A stretch of DNA of 64,000 nt from Azospirillum canadense (GCF_025961225.1 NZ_JAOQNG010000010.1:114501-178500); one strand, 5' to 3'. Numbered from the stretch's first letter, positions 17,256-26,747 are shown. Numbers and translations are program-made. Notes: a model not told the origin generated them from the letters alone.

Positions 17256-18276
17256 ACCACACCACCGGAGGCAGCGCGGCGACCTTCAGGGGCCCGAGGA
17301 ACAGCGCCTGATTCTGCACCGTGACGGGGGCGGTCAGCACCGGTTCGCCGCCGGGTTCGGCCGGGCGGGCGAGCATGGTCAGCATCGTGCGGGCGAAGGC
17401 CAGCTCCTTGGGCCGGAATACACCCTGGAGGGCGTCGAGCACGGCCTGGAATCCGCGCACCTCCGCGGTCAGGGCCGCCTGCGGCTGGAGTGCGGCGTCG
17501 AGCGCCAGCGTGCCGTTCATCGCCAGCTTCAGCGGCCCCCAATCGAGCTTCAGGCTGTCGAGCTGGACCGTGCCGCCCTCGCGACTCCAGGCCGACAGAC
17601 TGGCCGGCTCCGGCTTGGGCGGGCGGCCCATCACGCGCGCGGTGACCAGCGCGCGCTCCACTTGGCGGCCCAGCGAGCCCGGCACCTCCTGCGGCAGGGT
17701 CACGCCGCTGGCAGTGGCGGAGACGGACAGGCCCGCGTCGCCGTGGCCGGCCGGCGGCTCGGCGGGCTGGGTGGCGGTCAGGTCCAGCGCCGCGACCGGG
17801 ACGGGCAGGGCGTCCGGCTGGGCGACGAGGTCCTTGAGGCCAATCTGGAGTTCCACCGGCAGCCCGCCGAAGGTCAGCAGGACATGCCCCGTGCCGCCCC
17901 CCTTGGCGCGGAGGTCGAAGGGCGGCTGGTTGGCCTGGACCAGAGTCAGGCGCTGCTCCCCCGGCAGGTCCAGCGCGATGCGCGTGTGGTTCCAGGGCGG
18001 CGCCTCGGCCACCAGACGGGTGCCCTGCCACTCCACGCCGCGGGTGGCGAGGTGCGGGGACTCCAGCGCGGCGCGGATGGACAGGGGATAGCCGGTCACG
18101 GTCAGGCCGCGATGCTCCACCATCGTTCCGGCGGAGCGCTGCTCCTCGATCCAGGCGAGCACGCCGCGCTCCACCGCCATTGCTGCCTGCCACCACCAGA
18201 CGGAATAGGCGGCGATGGCGACCGCCAAGGCCAGGATGACGGTCGCGATGACCCTGCGTGTGCGCATGTGTGGCAT
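17254..18276 (-). CDS. DUF2125-family envelope protein
   Basis: 340 residues. One N-terminal membrane segment (about residues 8-28), then a periplasmic beta-rich body with PLSIRAALESPHLA and repeated amphipathic strands, the pattern of the alphaproteobacterial DUF2125 family. The function of the family is not established. Its shape suggests a membrane-anchored periplasmic protein, perhaps AsmA-like. The start is MPHMRTRR at 18276; an internal Met4 is also possible. It diverges from the gamma-glutamylcyclotransferase gene. Its stop codon touches a palindromic repeat. Confidence 0.8.
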   Translation of the reverse strand: MPHMRTRRVIATVILALAVAIAAYSVWWWQAAMAVERGVLAWIEEQRSAGTMVEHRGLTVTGYPLSIRAALESPHLATRGVEWQGTRLVAEAPPWNHTRIALDLPGEQRLTLVQANQPPFDLRAKGGGTGHVLLTFGGLPVELQIGLKDLVAQPDALPVPVAALDLTATQPAEPPAGHGDAGLSVSATASGVTLPQEVPGSLGRQVERALVTARVMGRPPKPEPASLSAWSREGGTVQLDSLKLDWGPLKLAMNGTLALDAALQPQAALTAEVRGFQAVLDALQGVFRPKELAFARTMLTMLARPAEPGGEPVLTAPVTVQNQALFLGPLKVAALPPVVW

Positions 18277-18473
18277 TTCCGTTGTATGACACCCACGTTA
18301 TAGCGGGCAGGCCGGGACCGTGCTAGCATTCACCCGGTCGGCGCAAGATCGCGCCAATTGAATACTTCTGGGACATGCTGCTCGATACGCAATCGCTTGT
18401 TGCCGAGCTTCCGGTTGTTGCGCCGACCCGCGCGACGCCCCCCGCCACCCCCCGCCATCCGCCCCGATGGACC

Positions 18474-19034
18474 ATGGACATCACCGTCGATCCCGGCGCC
18501 GATCTGTGGGTTTTCGGCTATGGATCGCTGATGTGGAACCCCGGCTTCCCATTCCTGGAAAGCCAGCCGGCGGTCATCGGCGGCTATCACCGGCGCTTCT
18601 GCGTCTCCTCGTACCGCTACCGCGGAACGCCGGAACGGCCGGGGCTGGTGCTGGGGCTGGACCGCGGCGGCTCCTGCCGGGGCCTCGTCTTCCGCGTGGC
18701 GCCGGAGCATGTGCCGACGACCCTGGACTATCTGTGGGACCGGGAGATGATCAACCGGGTCTACCGGCCGAAGATGGTGCCGGTGCGCCTGGGCGGCGGA
18801 CGGGCGCCGGTGACCGCCTGCACCTTCGTGGTGGACCGCCGGCATTGCCAGTACTGTGGCTGCCTCGACGAGTCGACCATGGCCGACCGCATCGCCGGCT
18901 GCCGCGGCGAGCGCGGGCCGAACCTGGACTATCTCGCCAACACCGTCGCGCACCTGGAAGAGCTGGGCATCCGCGACAAGAGCCTGTCCAGCTTGCTCGC
19001 CGCCGTGCGGCGGCGGATGGACTGCACGGGATGA
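18474..19034 (+). CDS. Gamma-glutamylcyclotransferase (ChaC-like)
   Basis: 186 residues from ATG 18474. The fold-defining substrate-binding loop VFGYGSLMWNPGF is at the N-terminus, and a conserved acidic segment LWDREMINRVYRP carries the expected catalytic Glu. ChaC-type enzymes cleave glutathione to 5-oxoproline and Cys-Gly. The family also includes other gamma-glutamyl cyclases, so glutathione as substrate is likely but inferred. An in-frame ATG at 18375 would add 33 Pro/Ala-rich residues that look non-coding. The gene runs into the palindromic element at 19038. Confidence 0.85.
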   Translation: MDITVDPGADLWVFGYGSLMWNPGFPFLESQPAVIGGYHRRFCVSSYRYRGTPERPGLVLGLDRGGSCRGLVFRVAPEHVPTTLDYLWDREMINRVYRPKMVPVRLGGGRAPVTACTFVVDRRHCQYCGCLDESTMADRIAGCRGERGPNLDYLANTVAHLEELGIRDKSLSSLLAAVRRRMDCTG

Positions 19035-19037
19035 GCC

Positions 19038-19122
19038 CGTAGGTTGGGTGGAGCGCCAGCGAAACCCAACACACGTTGCATTGCGTACCTGTTGGGTTGC
19101 GCTTCGCTCCACCCAACCTACG
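19038..19122. repeat. 85-bp palindromic element with 18-bp perfect arms
   Basis: Arms 19038-19055 (cgtaggttgggtggagcg) and 19105-19122 are exact complements, and the interior (cgaaacccaac / gttgggttgcg) is partly complementary too. Elements with GTAGGTTGGGTGGAGC arms are scattered through many proteobacterial genomes. It lies between convergent genes, 4 bases after one stop, and contains the stop codon of the LysR gene. Confidence 0.88.
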
Positions 19123-19990
19123 CGGTGCCTTCCAGCAGCCCTTTCTTCTCCGTCAGGAGGGCGATCAGGAAATCCATGGTGGCGCGCACGCGGGCGGCGC
19201 GGCGCAGGTCGCCGTGGACGAGCAGCCACAGCTCCCGTCCCTCCGGCGCCGGGTCGGAGGGAAGACGGACCAGCCCGGGGTCGGGTATGCCCAGGAAATG
19301 GGGCAGGGCGGCGACACCCAGCCCGGCGCGGGCTGCGGAGGCGAGGCTGCCCAGGTCGTTGGCACGGAACACGAAGGGCCGGCCCGCCGCCACGCCGCGC
19401 AGCCAGCGCTGCTGCGGCACGTGGTCCAGGCTCTCGTCATACCCTACGAACTCCCAGTCGGCCTCCGCTCGGCCCTCCAGGTGTGCGGGGGCGGCGTAGA
19501 GGCCGTAGCCCATGGTGCCGACGCGGCGGCTGACCAGCCCGTCATCCTCCGGGCGTTTCAGGCGGATGGCGAGGTCGGCCTCCCGCCGGGTCAGGCTGAC
19601 GGCGCGGGAATCGCCGATCAGCTCCAGGACGACCTGCGGAAAGCGGGTCCGGAACGGCCCCAGGTTCGGGGCGAGGAAGGCGCTGGCGAAGACCGGCGGG
19701 GCCGACAGGCGCACCGTACCGGCGGGCTCCGCCGACTGGCCACGGGCGAAGCGCTCAATGGCGAAGGCGCCTTCCTCCAGCCGTCCTGCCAGCGCCGCGA
19801 CCTCCTCCCCCTCGGTCGTGAGGGCGTAGCCGCGCGGCAGCCGGTCGAACAGCCGGACGCCCAGGCTGTCCTCCAGCGCCGCGACGCGGCGGGCGACCGT
19901 GGTGTGGTCGACCTTCAGCCGTCGCGCCGTCGCCGACAGGCTGCCGCTGCGCGCCAGCTCGACGAAAAAGCGCAAGTCGCCCCAGTCCAT
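19118..19990 (-). CDS. LysR-family transcriptional regulator
   Basis: 290 residues from ATG 19990, which has an AGAGAGGA site. An N-terminal helix-turn-helix (LRFFVELARSGSLSATARRLKVDHTTVARRVAALE) is followed by the effector-binding domain. It diverges from a quinone oxidoreductase gene, 110 bases start to start, the likely regulatory target. The TAG stop and last residues are provided by the palindromic repeat at 19038-19122, so the C-terminus (EGTA) may have been reshaped by insertion of that element. The frame continues upstream of the chosen start but without family sequence. Confidence 0.9.
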   Translation of the reverse strand: MDWGDLRFFVELARSGSLSATARRLKVDHTTVARRVAALEDSLGVRLFDRLPRGYALTTEGEEVAALAGRLEEGAFAIERFARGQSAEPAGTVRLSAPPVFASAFLAPNLGPFRTRFPQVVLELIGDSRAVSLTRREADLAIRLKRPEDDGLVSRRVGTMGYGLYAAPAHLEGRAEADWEFVGYDESLDHVPQQRWLRGVAAGRPFVFRANDLGSLASAARAGLGVAALPHFLGIPDPGLVRLPSDPAPEGRELWLLVHGDLRRAARVRATMDFLIALLTEKKGLLEGTA

Positions 19991-20100
19991 GATCCTCTCT
20001 GTGGAAATTTGCACACAGGATGGGGGAGTTTGCCGAATGTCCGTGCGGAACGCCACAGGATACCGTCGCTCCATCGCACACACAGTGGAGATACGACGCC

Positions 20101-21075
20101 ATGATCCGCGCCATTCGCCTGCACCGCCCCGGCGGCCCCGACGCCCTGCGGCTGGAGACCATCGACCTGCCCGACCCCGGTCCCGGCGAGCTGCGCATTC
20201 GCCATTTGGCCGTCGGGGTGAACTATGTGGACGTCTACCACCGCACCGGCCTTTACCCGCTGCCGCCGCCGCCCGCCGTGATCGGCGTCGAGGGTGCCGG
20301 CGTGGTCGAGGCGGTCGGGCCGGATGTGGACCGCTTCAGGCCGGGCGACCGGGTCGCCTGGGCCGGCGCGCCGGTCGGCGGCTATGCCGAGGCCCGCAAC
20401 CTGCCGGCCGAGCGCGCCGTCCGCTTGCCGGAGGGGCTGGACCCGGTCGTCGCCGCGTCGCTGCTTCTGCGCGGCATCACGGCGCACATGCTGGTGAACC
20501 GCGTGCACCCCGTCGGGCCGGGCACGACGATGCTCGTCCACGCGGCGGCGGGCGGGCTCGGGCTGGTGCTGACGCAATGGGCGAAGGGCCTTGGCGCCAC
20601 GGTCATCGGCACCGTGGGCAGCGCGGACAAGGCGGCGATTGCCCGTGCCCACGGCCTGGACCATGCCATCCTCTACCGGGAAGAGGACGTCGCCGCCCGG
20701 ACGCGCAAGCTGACCGGCGGACGGGGCGTGGATTTCGCCGTGGAGGGCATCGGCGGCGACCTCTTCCGCCGCACGCTGGACGCCGTCGCCCCGTTCGGCA
20801 TGGTCGCCAGCGTCGGGCAGGCCGGCGGGCCGGTGCCGCCCATCGATCTGGCGGAGATCGGCCCGCGCCGATCGCTGGCCGTGTCGCGGCCCAGCTCCTT
20901 CGGCTACATGGCCGACCTCGCAACCTACCGCGCGGCCTTGACGGAGGTGGTGCGCCGCGCCGCAGAGGGTTTGAGCGCCGGCCCGGTCACCACCTTGCCG
21001 CTGGAGTCCGCGGCCGACGCCCACCGGGCGCTGGAAAGCCGCGGCACCGCCGGCGCGCTGGTGCTGGTGCCGTAA
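20101..21075 (+). CDS. NADPH:quinone reductase-like zinc-free oxidoreductase
   Basis: 324 residues, medium-chain dehydrogenase/reductase of the QOR type. The N-terminal domain has VGVNYVDVYHRTGLYPLP, typical of quinone oxidoreductases. Zinc ligands are missing. The nucleotide-binding site is AAAGGLGLVLTQWAK and the YREEDVAARTRKLTGGRGVDF stretch also matches the family. It reduces quinones or enones with NADPH. Start ATG at 20101 with GGAGATA upstream. Divergent from a LysR regulator that likely responds to an electrophile or quinone (inference). Confidence 0.88.
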   Translation: MIRAIRLHRPGGPDALRLETIDLPDPGPGELRIRHLAVGVNYVDVYHRTGLYPLPPPPAVIGVEGAGVVEAVGPDVDRFRPGDRVAWAGAPVGGYAEARNLPAERAVRLPEGLDPVVAASLLLRGITAHMLVNRVHPVGPGTTMLVHAAAGGLGLVLTQWAKGLGATVIGTVGSADKAAIARAHGLDHAILYREEDVAARTRKLTGGRGVDFAVEGIGGDLFRRTLDAVAPFGMVASVGQAGGPVPPIDLAEIGPRRSLAVSRPSSFGYMADLATYRAALTEVVRRAAEGLSAGPVTTLPLESAADAHRALESRGTAGALVLVP

Positions 21076-21113
21076 TCCTGGCGCTCATGCTGCCGGGTCT
21101 TATATGGAAGGGC

Positions 21114-23078
21114 ATGCGCGCTCGTCGGATTGCCCTTCCCATCCTCATCGCCGCCCTCGCCTGGACCCTGCCCGCCTGGGCGGCGGGTCTGCACCATGAC
21201 CTGGACGTCACGCTCGACCCGAACACGCGGCGGCTGGAGGTGGTGGATCGGCTCCACCTGCCGGTGGGGGACCGGACGCTGCACCTCGCGCCCGGACTGA
21301 CGGTTGGGGATGCGACGGCGGGTGGGCGTCCGCTCCCCGTGAACCGGAGCGGCGCGACGCTGCGGCTGTCTGTGCCGGAAGGGGCCGGGGAGGTGGTGCT
21401 GCGCTATTCCGGAACCCTGGCGCCTTTGTCCACTGAGGCGCGTGGCGATGGCCCGATGGCCGGGGAGGAGGGCGCCTACCTGCCGGCCGGAAGCGGCTGG
21501 CTGCCGGCCTCCGGAGATATGTTGGGCGGGGATGAGCCGCCGACTTGGAGGCTCGCCGTGCGCGTGCCCGCCCCGTTCGTGGCGGTGGCGACCGGCCGGC
21601 TGCTGGAGGAGGCGCGCGGCGGCGACAGCTACCGCGCCGTCTTCGCCGAGGAGCGCAGCGTCGAGGAGCCGTCGCTCTTCGCCGGACCCTGGCAGGTGAA
21701 GGAGCGCCAGGACGGCGACCTGCGCCTGCGGACCTATTTCCACCCCGAACAGGCCGGGTTGTCCGACGATTACCTGGACCTGTCCGCCCGCACCATCGAC
21801 GAGCAGGCGCGGCGCATCGGCGCCTACCCCTTCGCCGGCTTTTCCATCCTGTCGGCGCCGCTGCCCGTGGGGCTGGGCTTTCCCGGGCTGACCTACATCG
21901 GGCGCCAAGTGCTGCCCCTTCCCTTCATCCGGGCGCAGTCGCTGCCGCACGAGATCCTGCACAACTGGTGGGGCAACGGCGTGCGTGTGGGCGAGGGCGG
22001 CAACTGGTGCGAGGGGCTGACCACCTTCATGGCCGACTACGCCGCCGCCGAATCGCGCGGACCCGACGCGGCGCGGGCGATGCGGATGGACTGGCTGCGC
22101 GACTACGCCGCCCTGCCGGCCGACCGCGACTCGGCGCTGACCGCCTTCCGGTCGAAGGTGCACGACGCCTCGCAGATCGTCGGCTACGGCAAGGCGGCGA
22201 TGCTGTTCCACATGCTGCGCGCGGAGATCGGCGAGAGCGCCTTTTCCGACGGAATCCGACGATTTTGGACCGACCACCGCTTCAAGGAGGCGGGTTGGAC
22301 CGACCTGCGCCGCGCCTTCGAGGGGGCGTCCGGCCGCGACCTCGGCCCCTTCTTCGAGCAGTGGCTGATCCGCGTCGGCGCCCCGACGCTGCGGCTGGCC
22401 GATGCGAAAGCGCAGGCCGACGGCGTCACGCTGACCGTGCAGCAGGGCTCCCCCACCTACGCGATGACCGTGCCGGTGGCGGTGGAGACGGCGAACGGCA
22501 CGGTGTGGGGCAGCGTCCGCCTGGACGGGCGGCAAGCCACCACGACGATCCGCACCGACGCTCCGCCCAAGGCGGTGTCGGTTGATCCGGCCTTCGATCT
22601 GTTCCGCCGGCTGGCCCCGGGCGAGGCGCCGCCGATCCTGCGCGACGTGACGCTCGACCACGCCGCCAACACGGTGATCGCCGCTGATGGGGACGCGGCG
22701 CAGGCGGCGCGGGCGCTGGCGGAGCGGTTGGCCGACGGCAAGCCGCGCATCGTGGCGCCGGACCGGACCGACCCGGTGGCCCCGCTGACGCTGATCGGCA
22801 CGACGGAGGGGGTGGACCGGCTGCTCGCCCTCTACCGGCTGCCGTTGGTGCCCGACAGCCTTGCCAAGCGCGGTACGGCGCGGGTCTGGGCCTTCCGCAC
22901 GGCGCAGGGGCGCGCGGTCCTGGCGGTAGCGGGCGACGACGCGGCGGCCTTGCAGGCGTTGCTGCGCCCGCTGCCGCACTATGGCCGGCAGAGCTGGCTG
23001 GTGTTCGACGGGGCGAAGGCGGAAGACCGCGGCGTCTGGCCGGCCAGCGACAGCCCGCTGCGCCGCGCGCTCAATTGA
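21114..23078 (+). CDS. M1-type gluzincin metallopeptidase, exported
   Basis: 654 residues. N-terminal signal peptide (RRIALPILIAALAWTLPAWAAG), a beta-rich N-domain, then a zinc site HEILHNWWGN (His279, Glu280, His283) with third ligand Glu300 in GNWCEGLTTFMADY. The spacing from the last His to Glu (16 residues) is shorter than the 18 of classical M1 aminopeptidases. Downstream are ASQIVGYGKAAMLFHMLR (helical domain) and a C-terminal region of unclear role. It is probably a periplasmic aminopeptidase-like enzyme. Start: ATG 21114 gives a clean signal peptide, but its GGAAGGG site is very close; ATG 21087 is an alternative. Confidence 0.85.
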   Translation: MRARRIALPILIAALAWTLPAWAAGLHHDLDVTLDPNTRRLEVVDRLHLPVGDRTLHLAPGLTVGDATAGGRPLPVNRSGATLRLSVPEGAGEVVLRYSGTLAPLSTEARGDGPMAGEEGAYLPAGSGWLPASGDMLGGDEPPTWRLAVRVPAPFVAVATGRLLEEARGGDSYRAVFAEERSVEEPSLFAGPWQVKERQDGDLRLRTYFHPEQAGLSDDYLDLSARTIDEQARRIGAYPFAGFSILSAPLPVGLGFPGLTYIGRQVLPLPFIRAQSLPHEILHNWWGNGVRVGEGGNWCEGLTTFMADYAAAESRGPDAARAMRMDWLRDYAALPADRDSALTAFRSKVHDASQIVGYGKAAMLFHMLRAEIGESAFSDGIRRFWTDHRFKEAGWTDLRRAFEGASGRDLGPFFEQWLIRVGAPTLRLADAKAQADGVTLTVQQGSPTYAMTVPVAVETANGTVWGSVRLDGRQATTTIRTDAPPKAVSVDPAFDLFRRLAPGEAPPILRDVTLDHAANTVIAADGDAAQAARALAERLADGKPRIVAPDRTDPVAPLTLIGTTEGVDRLLALYRLPLVPDSLAKRGTARVWAFRTAQGRAVLAVAGDDAAALQALLRPLPHYGRQSWLVFDGAKAEDRGVWPASDSPLRRALN

Positions 23079-23201
23079 AGACTCGCCGGTCGCTCGACTG
23101 AAGACTCTGGCCTTTCGCACAGTACCCATGGAGCATACCCCCGCCCTCGCGTGTTGAAGGGGAAATCGCGCGTTCTGCGCGCAACCCTGCGGGAGGATGC
23201 A

Positions 23202-23843
23202 ATGTCTCGGACAGCGAAGCTTTTTCTGGGTTCCGTGATCGGGATCGGCATGGCGGCGGCCCTCGCCCTGCCGGCGGCCGCGGCGCCCGGCGACATCTAT
23301 GCGGTGAGCGGCGAGAAGGTGAACCTGCGCGCGGCACCGTCGGACAACGCCTCGATCCGCTCGACGGTCGGGCGCGGCGACGAGGTGATCGAGCTGAAGC
23401 AGGAGGGCAACTGGCTCGGCGTGCGGTCGATGCGCACGGGCGAGGAGGGCTGGGTCTTCGCCGACCTCGTGAAGCGGCGCACGCCCAGCACGCTCAGCGG
23501 CGCGTCGGCGGCAGCGACGGACGCCGGCTTCGGCCGCATCTCGTCGGGCTTTGATGGGTTGCTGGCGAACATCAACAACCAACTCGGCTACCGCATGGCG
23601 GAGCGGGTGGAGCAGACCAACGACGGCGGCCTGCGCGTGATCCCGACGCAGGAATGGCTCTACAACACCAGCCGCGAGGCCAAGATCTACGCGGCCCTGG
23701 CGCTGTACGAGATGTGGAAGAACCACAACAACGGGCGGCCGGTGAACGTGGCGCTGGGCTCCCCCGGCTCCTCGGCCATCGCCATCGAGGACGGCAACCG
23801 CGGGCCGGAGATGGCCCTGCCGCTGATGGGCGCGTCGCGGTAA
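23202..23843 (+). CDS. Secreted SH3-domain protein
   Basis: 213 residues. Signal peptide (residues 1-30, ending AALALPAAAA), then a bacterial SH3b domain (about 35-88: SGEKVNLRAAPSDNASI, GDEVIELKQEGNWLGVRS, EEGWVFADLV). The remaining 120 residues are of unknown fold, including a conserved-looking IPTQEWLYNTSREAKIYAALALYEMW. SH3b domains often bind cell-wall peptides, so a periplasmic envelope role is plausible. Start ATG at 23202 with GGGAGG 6 bases upstream; earlier in-frame ATG codons are less likely. Confidence 0.8.
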   Translation: MSRTAKLFLGSVIGIGMAAALALPAAAAPGDIYAVSGEKVNLRAAPSDNASIRSTVGRGDEVIELKQEGNWLGVRSMRTGEEGWVFADLVKRRTPSTLSGASAAATDAGFGRISSGFDGLLANINNQLGYRMAERVEQTNDGGLRVIPTQEWLYNTSREAKIYAALALYEMWKNHNNGRPVNVALGSPGSSAIAIEDGNRGPEMALPLMGASR

Positions 23844-23931
23844 TCCCGCGTCGCATTCTTGATCCGCATCAACGCCCGTTCGCCCTCCAGGCGGCCAAAT
23901 GCCGTCCGGCTTGGACGAACGGGCGGGGCCC

Positions 23932-25074
23932 ATGAAGTACGTCGATGAATTCCGGGACGCTGGTCTCGCCCGCGGCCTCGCCGCGGCCATCGGGCGGGAG
24001 GCGGCGGCCGGGCGGTCCTATCACCTGATGGAATTCTGCGGGGGGCACACCCACGCCATTTCCCGCTACGGCATCCCGGACCTGCTGCCGGCCAACGTCC
24101 GCATGATCCATGGGCCGGGCTGCCCGGTCTGCGTGCTGCCGGTGGGGCGCATCGACGACGCCATTGCCATCGCGCGCCAGCCCGGCGTGATCCTCTGCAC
24201 CTACGGCGACGTTCTGCGCGTACCGGGCTCCGGCCGGGTCAGCCTGCTGAAGGCCAAGGCGGGCGGTGCGGACGTGCGCATGGTGCTGTCCACCATGGAC
24301 GCCCTGCGCATCGCGGAGGAGAACCCGGACCGCGAGGTCGTCTTCTTCGCCATCGGTTTCGAGACCACGACCCCGCCCACGGCGCTGGCCATCCAGGCGG
24401 CGCAGGCCAGGGGCCTGTCCAACTTCACCGTCTTCTGCAACCATGTCCTGACCCCCTCGGCCATCCAGAACATCCTGGAAAGCCCGGAGGTGCGGGAGCT
24501 GGGCACCCTGCCGCTGGACGGCTTCATCGGTCCGGCGCACGTCTCCGTCGTCATCGGCAGCCGTCCCTACGAGTATTTCGCGGAGGAATACCGCAAGCCG
24601 GTCGTCGTCGCGGGGTTTGAGCCGTTGGACGTGCTCCAGGCCATCCTGATGCTGGTGCGCCAAGTGAACGAAGGGCGGGCGGGGGTGGAGAACCAGTTTA
24701 CCCGCGCCGTGACCCGCGACGGCAACCGCAAGGCCCAACGGCTCGTCGCCGAGGTGTTCGAGATGCGGCGCAGCTTCGAATGGCGCGGCTTGGGTATCGT
24801 TCCCTACAGCGGGTTGCGCATCAAGGAGGCCTATGGCGCCTTCGACGCGGAGCGGCGCTTCGCCGTGCCCGGCCGCTCCGTGCCCGACCACAAGGGCTGC
24901 GAGTGTGGGGCGATCCTGCGCGGGGTGAAGCGGCCCAGCGACTGCAAGCTGTTCGGCACGGTCTGCACGCCGGAAAACCCCATGGGGTCCTGCATGGTGT
25001 CGGCGGAGGGGGGCTGCGCCGCCCACTACACCTACGGGCGCTTCCGCGACCACCAAAATGCGGGGGCCGCCTGA
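23932..25074 (+). CDS. hypD: NiFe hydrogenase maturation factor HypD
   Basis: 380 residues. HypD, with HypC, is the scaffold on which Fe(CN)2CO of NiFe hydrogenases is assembled in the cytoplasm. Conserved cysteines: Cys36 in MEFCGGHTH, Cys64 and Cys67 in GPGCPVCVLP. The C-terminal 4Fe-4S ligands are in CECGAILRG, SDCKLFG, VCTP and GSCMVSAEGGC. I start at MKYVDEF (23932), the family's usual N-terminus; the frame also allows 23899. It overlaps hypX by one base (TGATG), so the two are translated together. None of hypA, B, C, E, F or the hydrogenase subunits are in the window. Confidence 0.95.
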   Translation: MKYVDEFRDAGLARGLAAAIGREAAAGRSYHLMEFCGGHTHAISRYGIPDLLPANVRMIHGPGCPVCVLPVGRIDDAIAIARQPGVILCTYGDVLRVPGSGRVSLLKAKAGGADVRMVLSTMDALRIAEENPDREVVFFAIGFETTTPPTALAIQAAQARGLSNFTVFCNHVLTPSAIQNILESPEVRELGTLPLDGFIGPAHVSVVIGSRPYEYFAEEYRKPVVVAGFEPLDVLQAILMLVRQVNEGRAGVENQFTRAVTRDGNRKAQRLVAEVFEMRRSFEWRGLGIVPYSGLRIKEAYGAFDAERRFAVPGRSVPDHKGCECGAILRGVKRPSDCKLFGTVCTPENPMGSCMVSAEGGCAAHYTYGRFRDHQNAGAA

Positions 25075-26747
25075 TGCGCATCCTGATCCTGTGCCACGCC
25101 TTCAACAGTTTGGTGCAACGTCTGTACGTGGAACTGGCGGAGCGCGGGCACGCGCTGTCGCTGGAATTCGACGTCAACGACGCGGTGACGCGGGAGGCGG
25201 TCGGGCTGTTCGGCCCGGACCTCGTCCTCGCCCCCTTCCTGAAGCGCGCGATCCCGGAGGACGTGTGGCGCCGTGTGCCCTGCCTCGTCGTGCATCCCGG
25301 CCCCTTGGGCGACCGGGGGCCGTCGGCGTTGGATTGGGCGGTGCTGGAGGGGGCGGAGCGCTGGGGCGTCACCCTGCTCCAGGCGAACGGGGAGATGGAC
25401 GCGGGCGACGTCTGGGGCTCCGTCCCCTTCGTGATGCGCGATGCGCCGAAGGCCAGCCTGTACCGGCACGAGGTGACGGAGGGCGCGGTCGCGGCGGTGC
25501 TCGACGCGCTGGAGCGCTTTGCGGCCGGGGGCAAGCCGGCACCGTTCGATCCGGCTGACCTGGCTGTTTTTGGCCGCGCCCGCCCGGCGATGCGGCAGGC
25601 TGACCGGTCCATCGACTGGGGCCGCGACGACACCGCCGCCGTGCTGCGCAAGATCCGCAGCGGCGACGGCATGCCGGGCGTGCGCGACCGGATCGGGGAC
25701 CGCGAGGTCAGCCTGTTCGACGCCCGACCGGAGGCGTCCTTGCGCGGCATGCCCGGCGCGCTGATCGCCCGCTGCGAGGGGGCGGTGTGCCGCGCCACGG
25801 TGGATGGCGCGGTGTGGATCGGGCACCTGAAGCCGTGGGACGCCGAGATTTCCCTGAAGCTGCCCGCCGCGCTGGTGCTGGGGGAGGCCGCCGCACGCCT
25901 GCCGGAGGCACCGGGCTACCGCGACCTGTGGTACGAGGAGGCGGACGGCGTCGGCTGGCTGCACTTTCCGTTTTACAACGGCGCCATGAGCACCCGGCAG
26001 TGCGAGCGGCTGCTCGCCGCCTATCAGTCGGCCTGCCGGCGCGACGTGCGGGTGATCGTGCTGGCCGGCGGCGACGATTTCTGGAGCAACGGCATCCACC
26101 TGAACGTCATCGAGGCGGCGGACAGCCCGGCCGACGAGTCCTGGCGCACGATCAACGCCATCGACGACCTCGCCCGCGCCATCCTGACGACGGGCGACAA
26201 GATCACCGTGGCGGCGCTGGCCGGCAACGCCGGGGCGGGCGGGGTGTTCCTGGCGCTGGCCGTCGACCGGGTGTGGGCGCGCTCTGGCGTGGTGCTGAAC
26301 CCGCACTACAAGGGCATGGGCAACCTCTATGGCAGCGAATACTGGACCTACGTCCTGCCCCGACGGGTGGGGGAAGAGCGCGCCCGCGCGGTGACCGAGG
26401 CCCGCCTGCCCATGGGCACGCCGGAGGCGCGGCGGCTCGGGCTGCTGGACGAGGCGTTCGGGCGTGGTGTAGCCGATTTCCGGGCGGAGGTGCGGGAGCG
26501 CGCCCGCGCGCTGGCCGCCGACCCGGCGCTGCCCGTGCTGGTGGAGGAGAAGCGGCGGCACCGTGCGGAGGATGAGGCGGTGAAGCCGCTGGAAGCCTAC
26601 CGGGCGGAAGAGCTGGAGCGCATGCGCCTGAACTTCTACGGCTTCGACCCCAGCTACCACGTCGCGCGGTACAATTTCACCTTCAAGGTGCCGAAGTCGC
26701 GCACGCCGTTGTATTTGGCGCGGCACCGGGGATTGCCCCCTCCCTAA
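25074..26747 (+). CDS. hypX: HypX/HoxX: CO-producing hydrogenase maturation enzyme
   Basis: 557 residues. The N-terminal half resembles formyltransferases that use N10-formyl-tetrahydrofolate (VVHPGPLGDRGPSALDWAVL at about 80-100). The C-terminal half is an enoyl-CoA-hydratase/isomerase fold (VIVLAGGDDFWSNGIHLNVI, ALAGNAGAGGVFLALAVD, NPHYKGMGNLYGSEYWTY). Known HypX proteins make CO from formyl-THF through formyl-CoA, supplying the active-site CO ligand when oxygen is present. Coupled to hypD by the TGATG overlap. The last codons and the TAA stop come from a palindromic repeat (see 26735-26829). Confidence 0.93.
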   Translation: MRILILCHAFNSLVQRLYVELAERGHALSLEFDVNDAVTREAVGLFGPDLVLAPFLKRAIPEDVWRRVPCLVVHPGPLGDRGPSALDWAVLEGAERWGVTLLQANGEMDAGDVWGSVPFVMRDAPKASLYRHEVTEGAVAAVLDALERFAAGGKPAPFDPADLAVFGRARPAMRQADRSIDWGRDDTAAVLRKIRSGDGMPGVRDRIGDREVSLFDARPEASLRGMPGALIARCEGAVCRATVDGAVWIGHLKPWDAEISLKLPAALVLGEAAARLPEAPGYRDLWYEEADGVGWLHFPFYNGAMSTRQCERLLAAYQSACRRDVRVIVLAGGDDFWSNGIHLNVIEAADSPADESWRTINAIDDLARAILTTGDKITVAALAGNAGAGGVFLALAVDRVWARSGVVLNPHYKGMGNLYGSEYWTYVLPRRVGEERARAVTEARLPMGTPEARRLGLLDEAFGRGVADFRAEVRERARALAADPALPVLVEEKRRHRAEDEAVKPLEAYRAEELERMRLNFYGFDPSYHVARYNFTFKVPKSRTPLYLARHRGLPPP

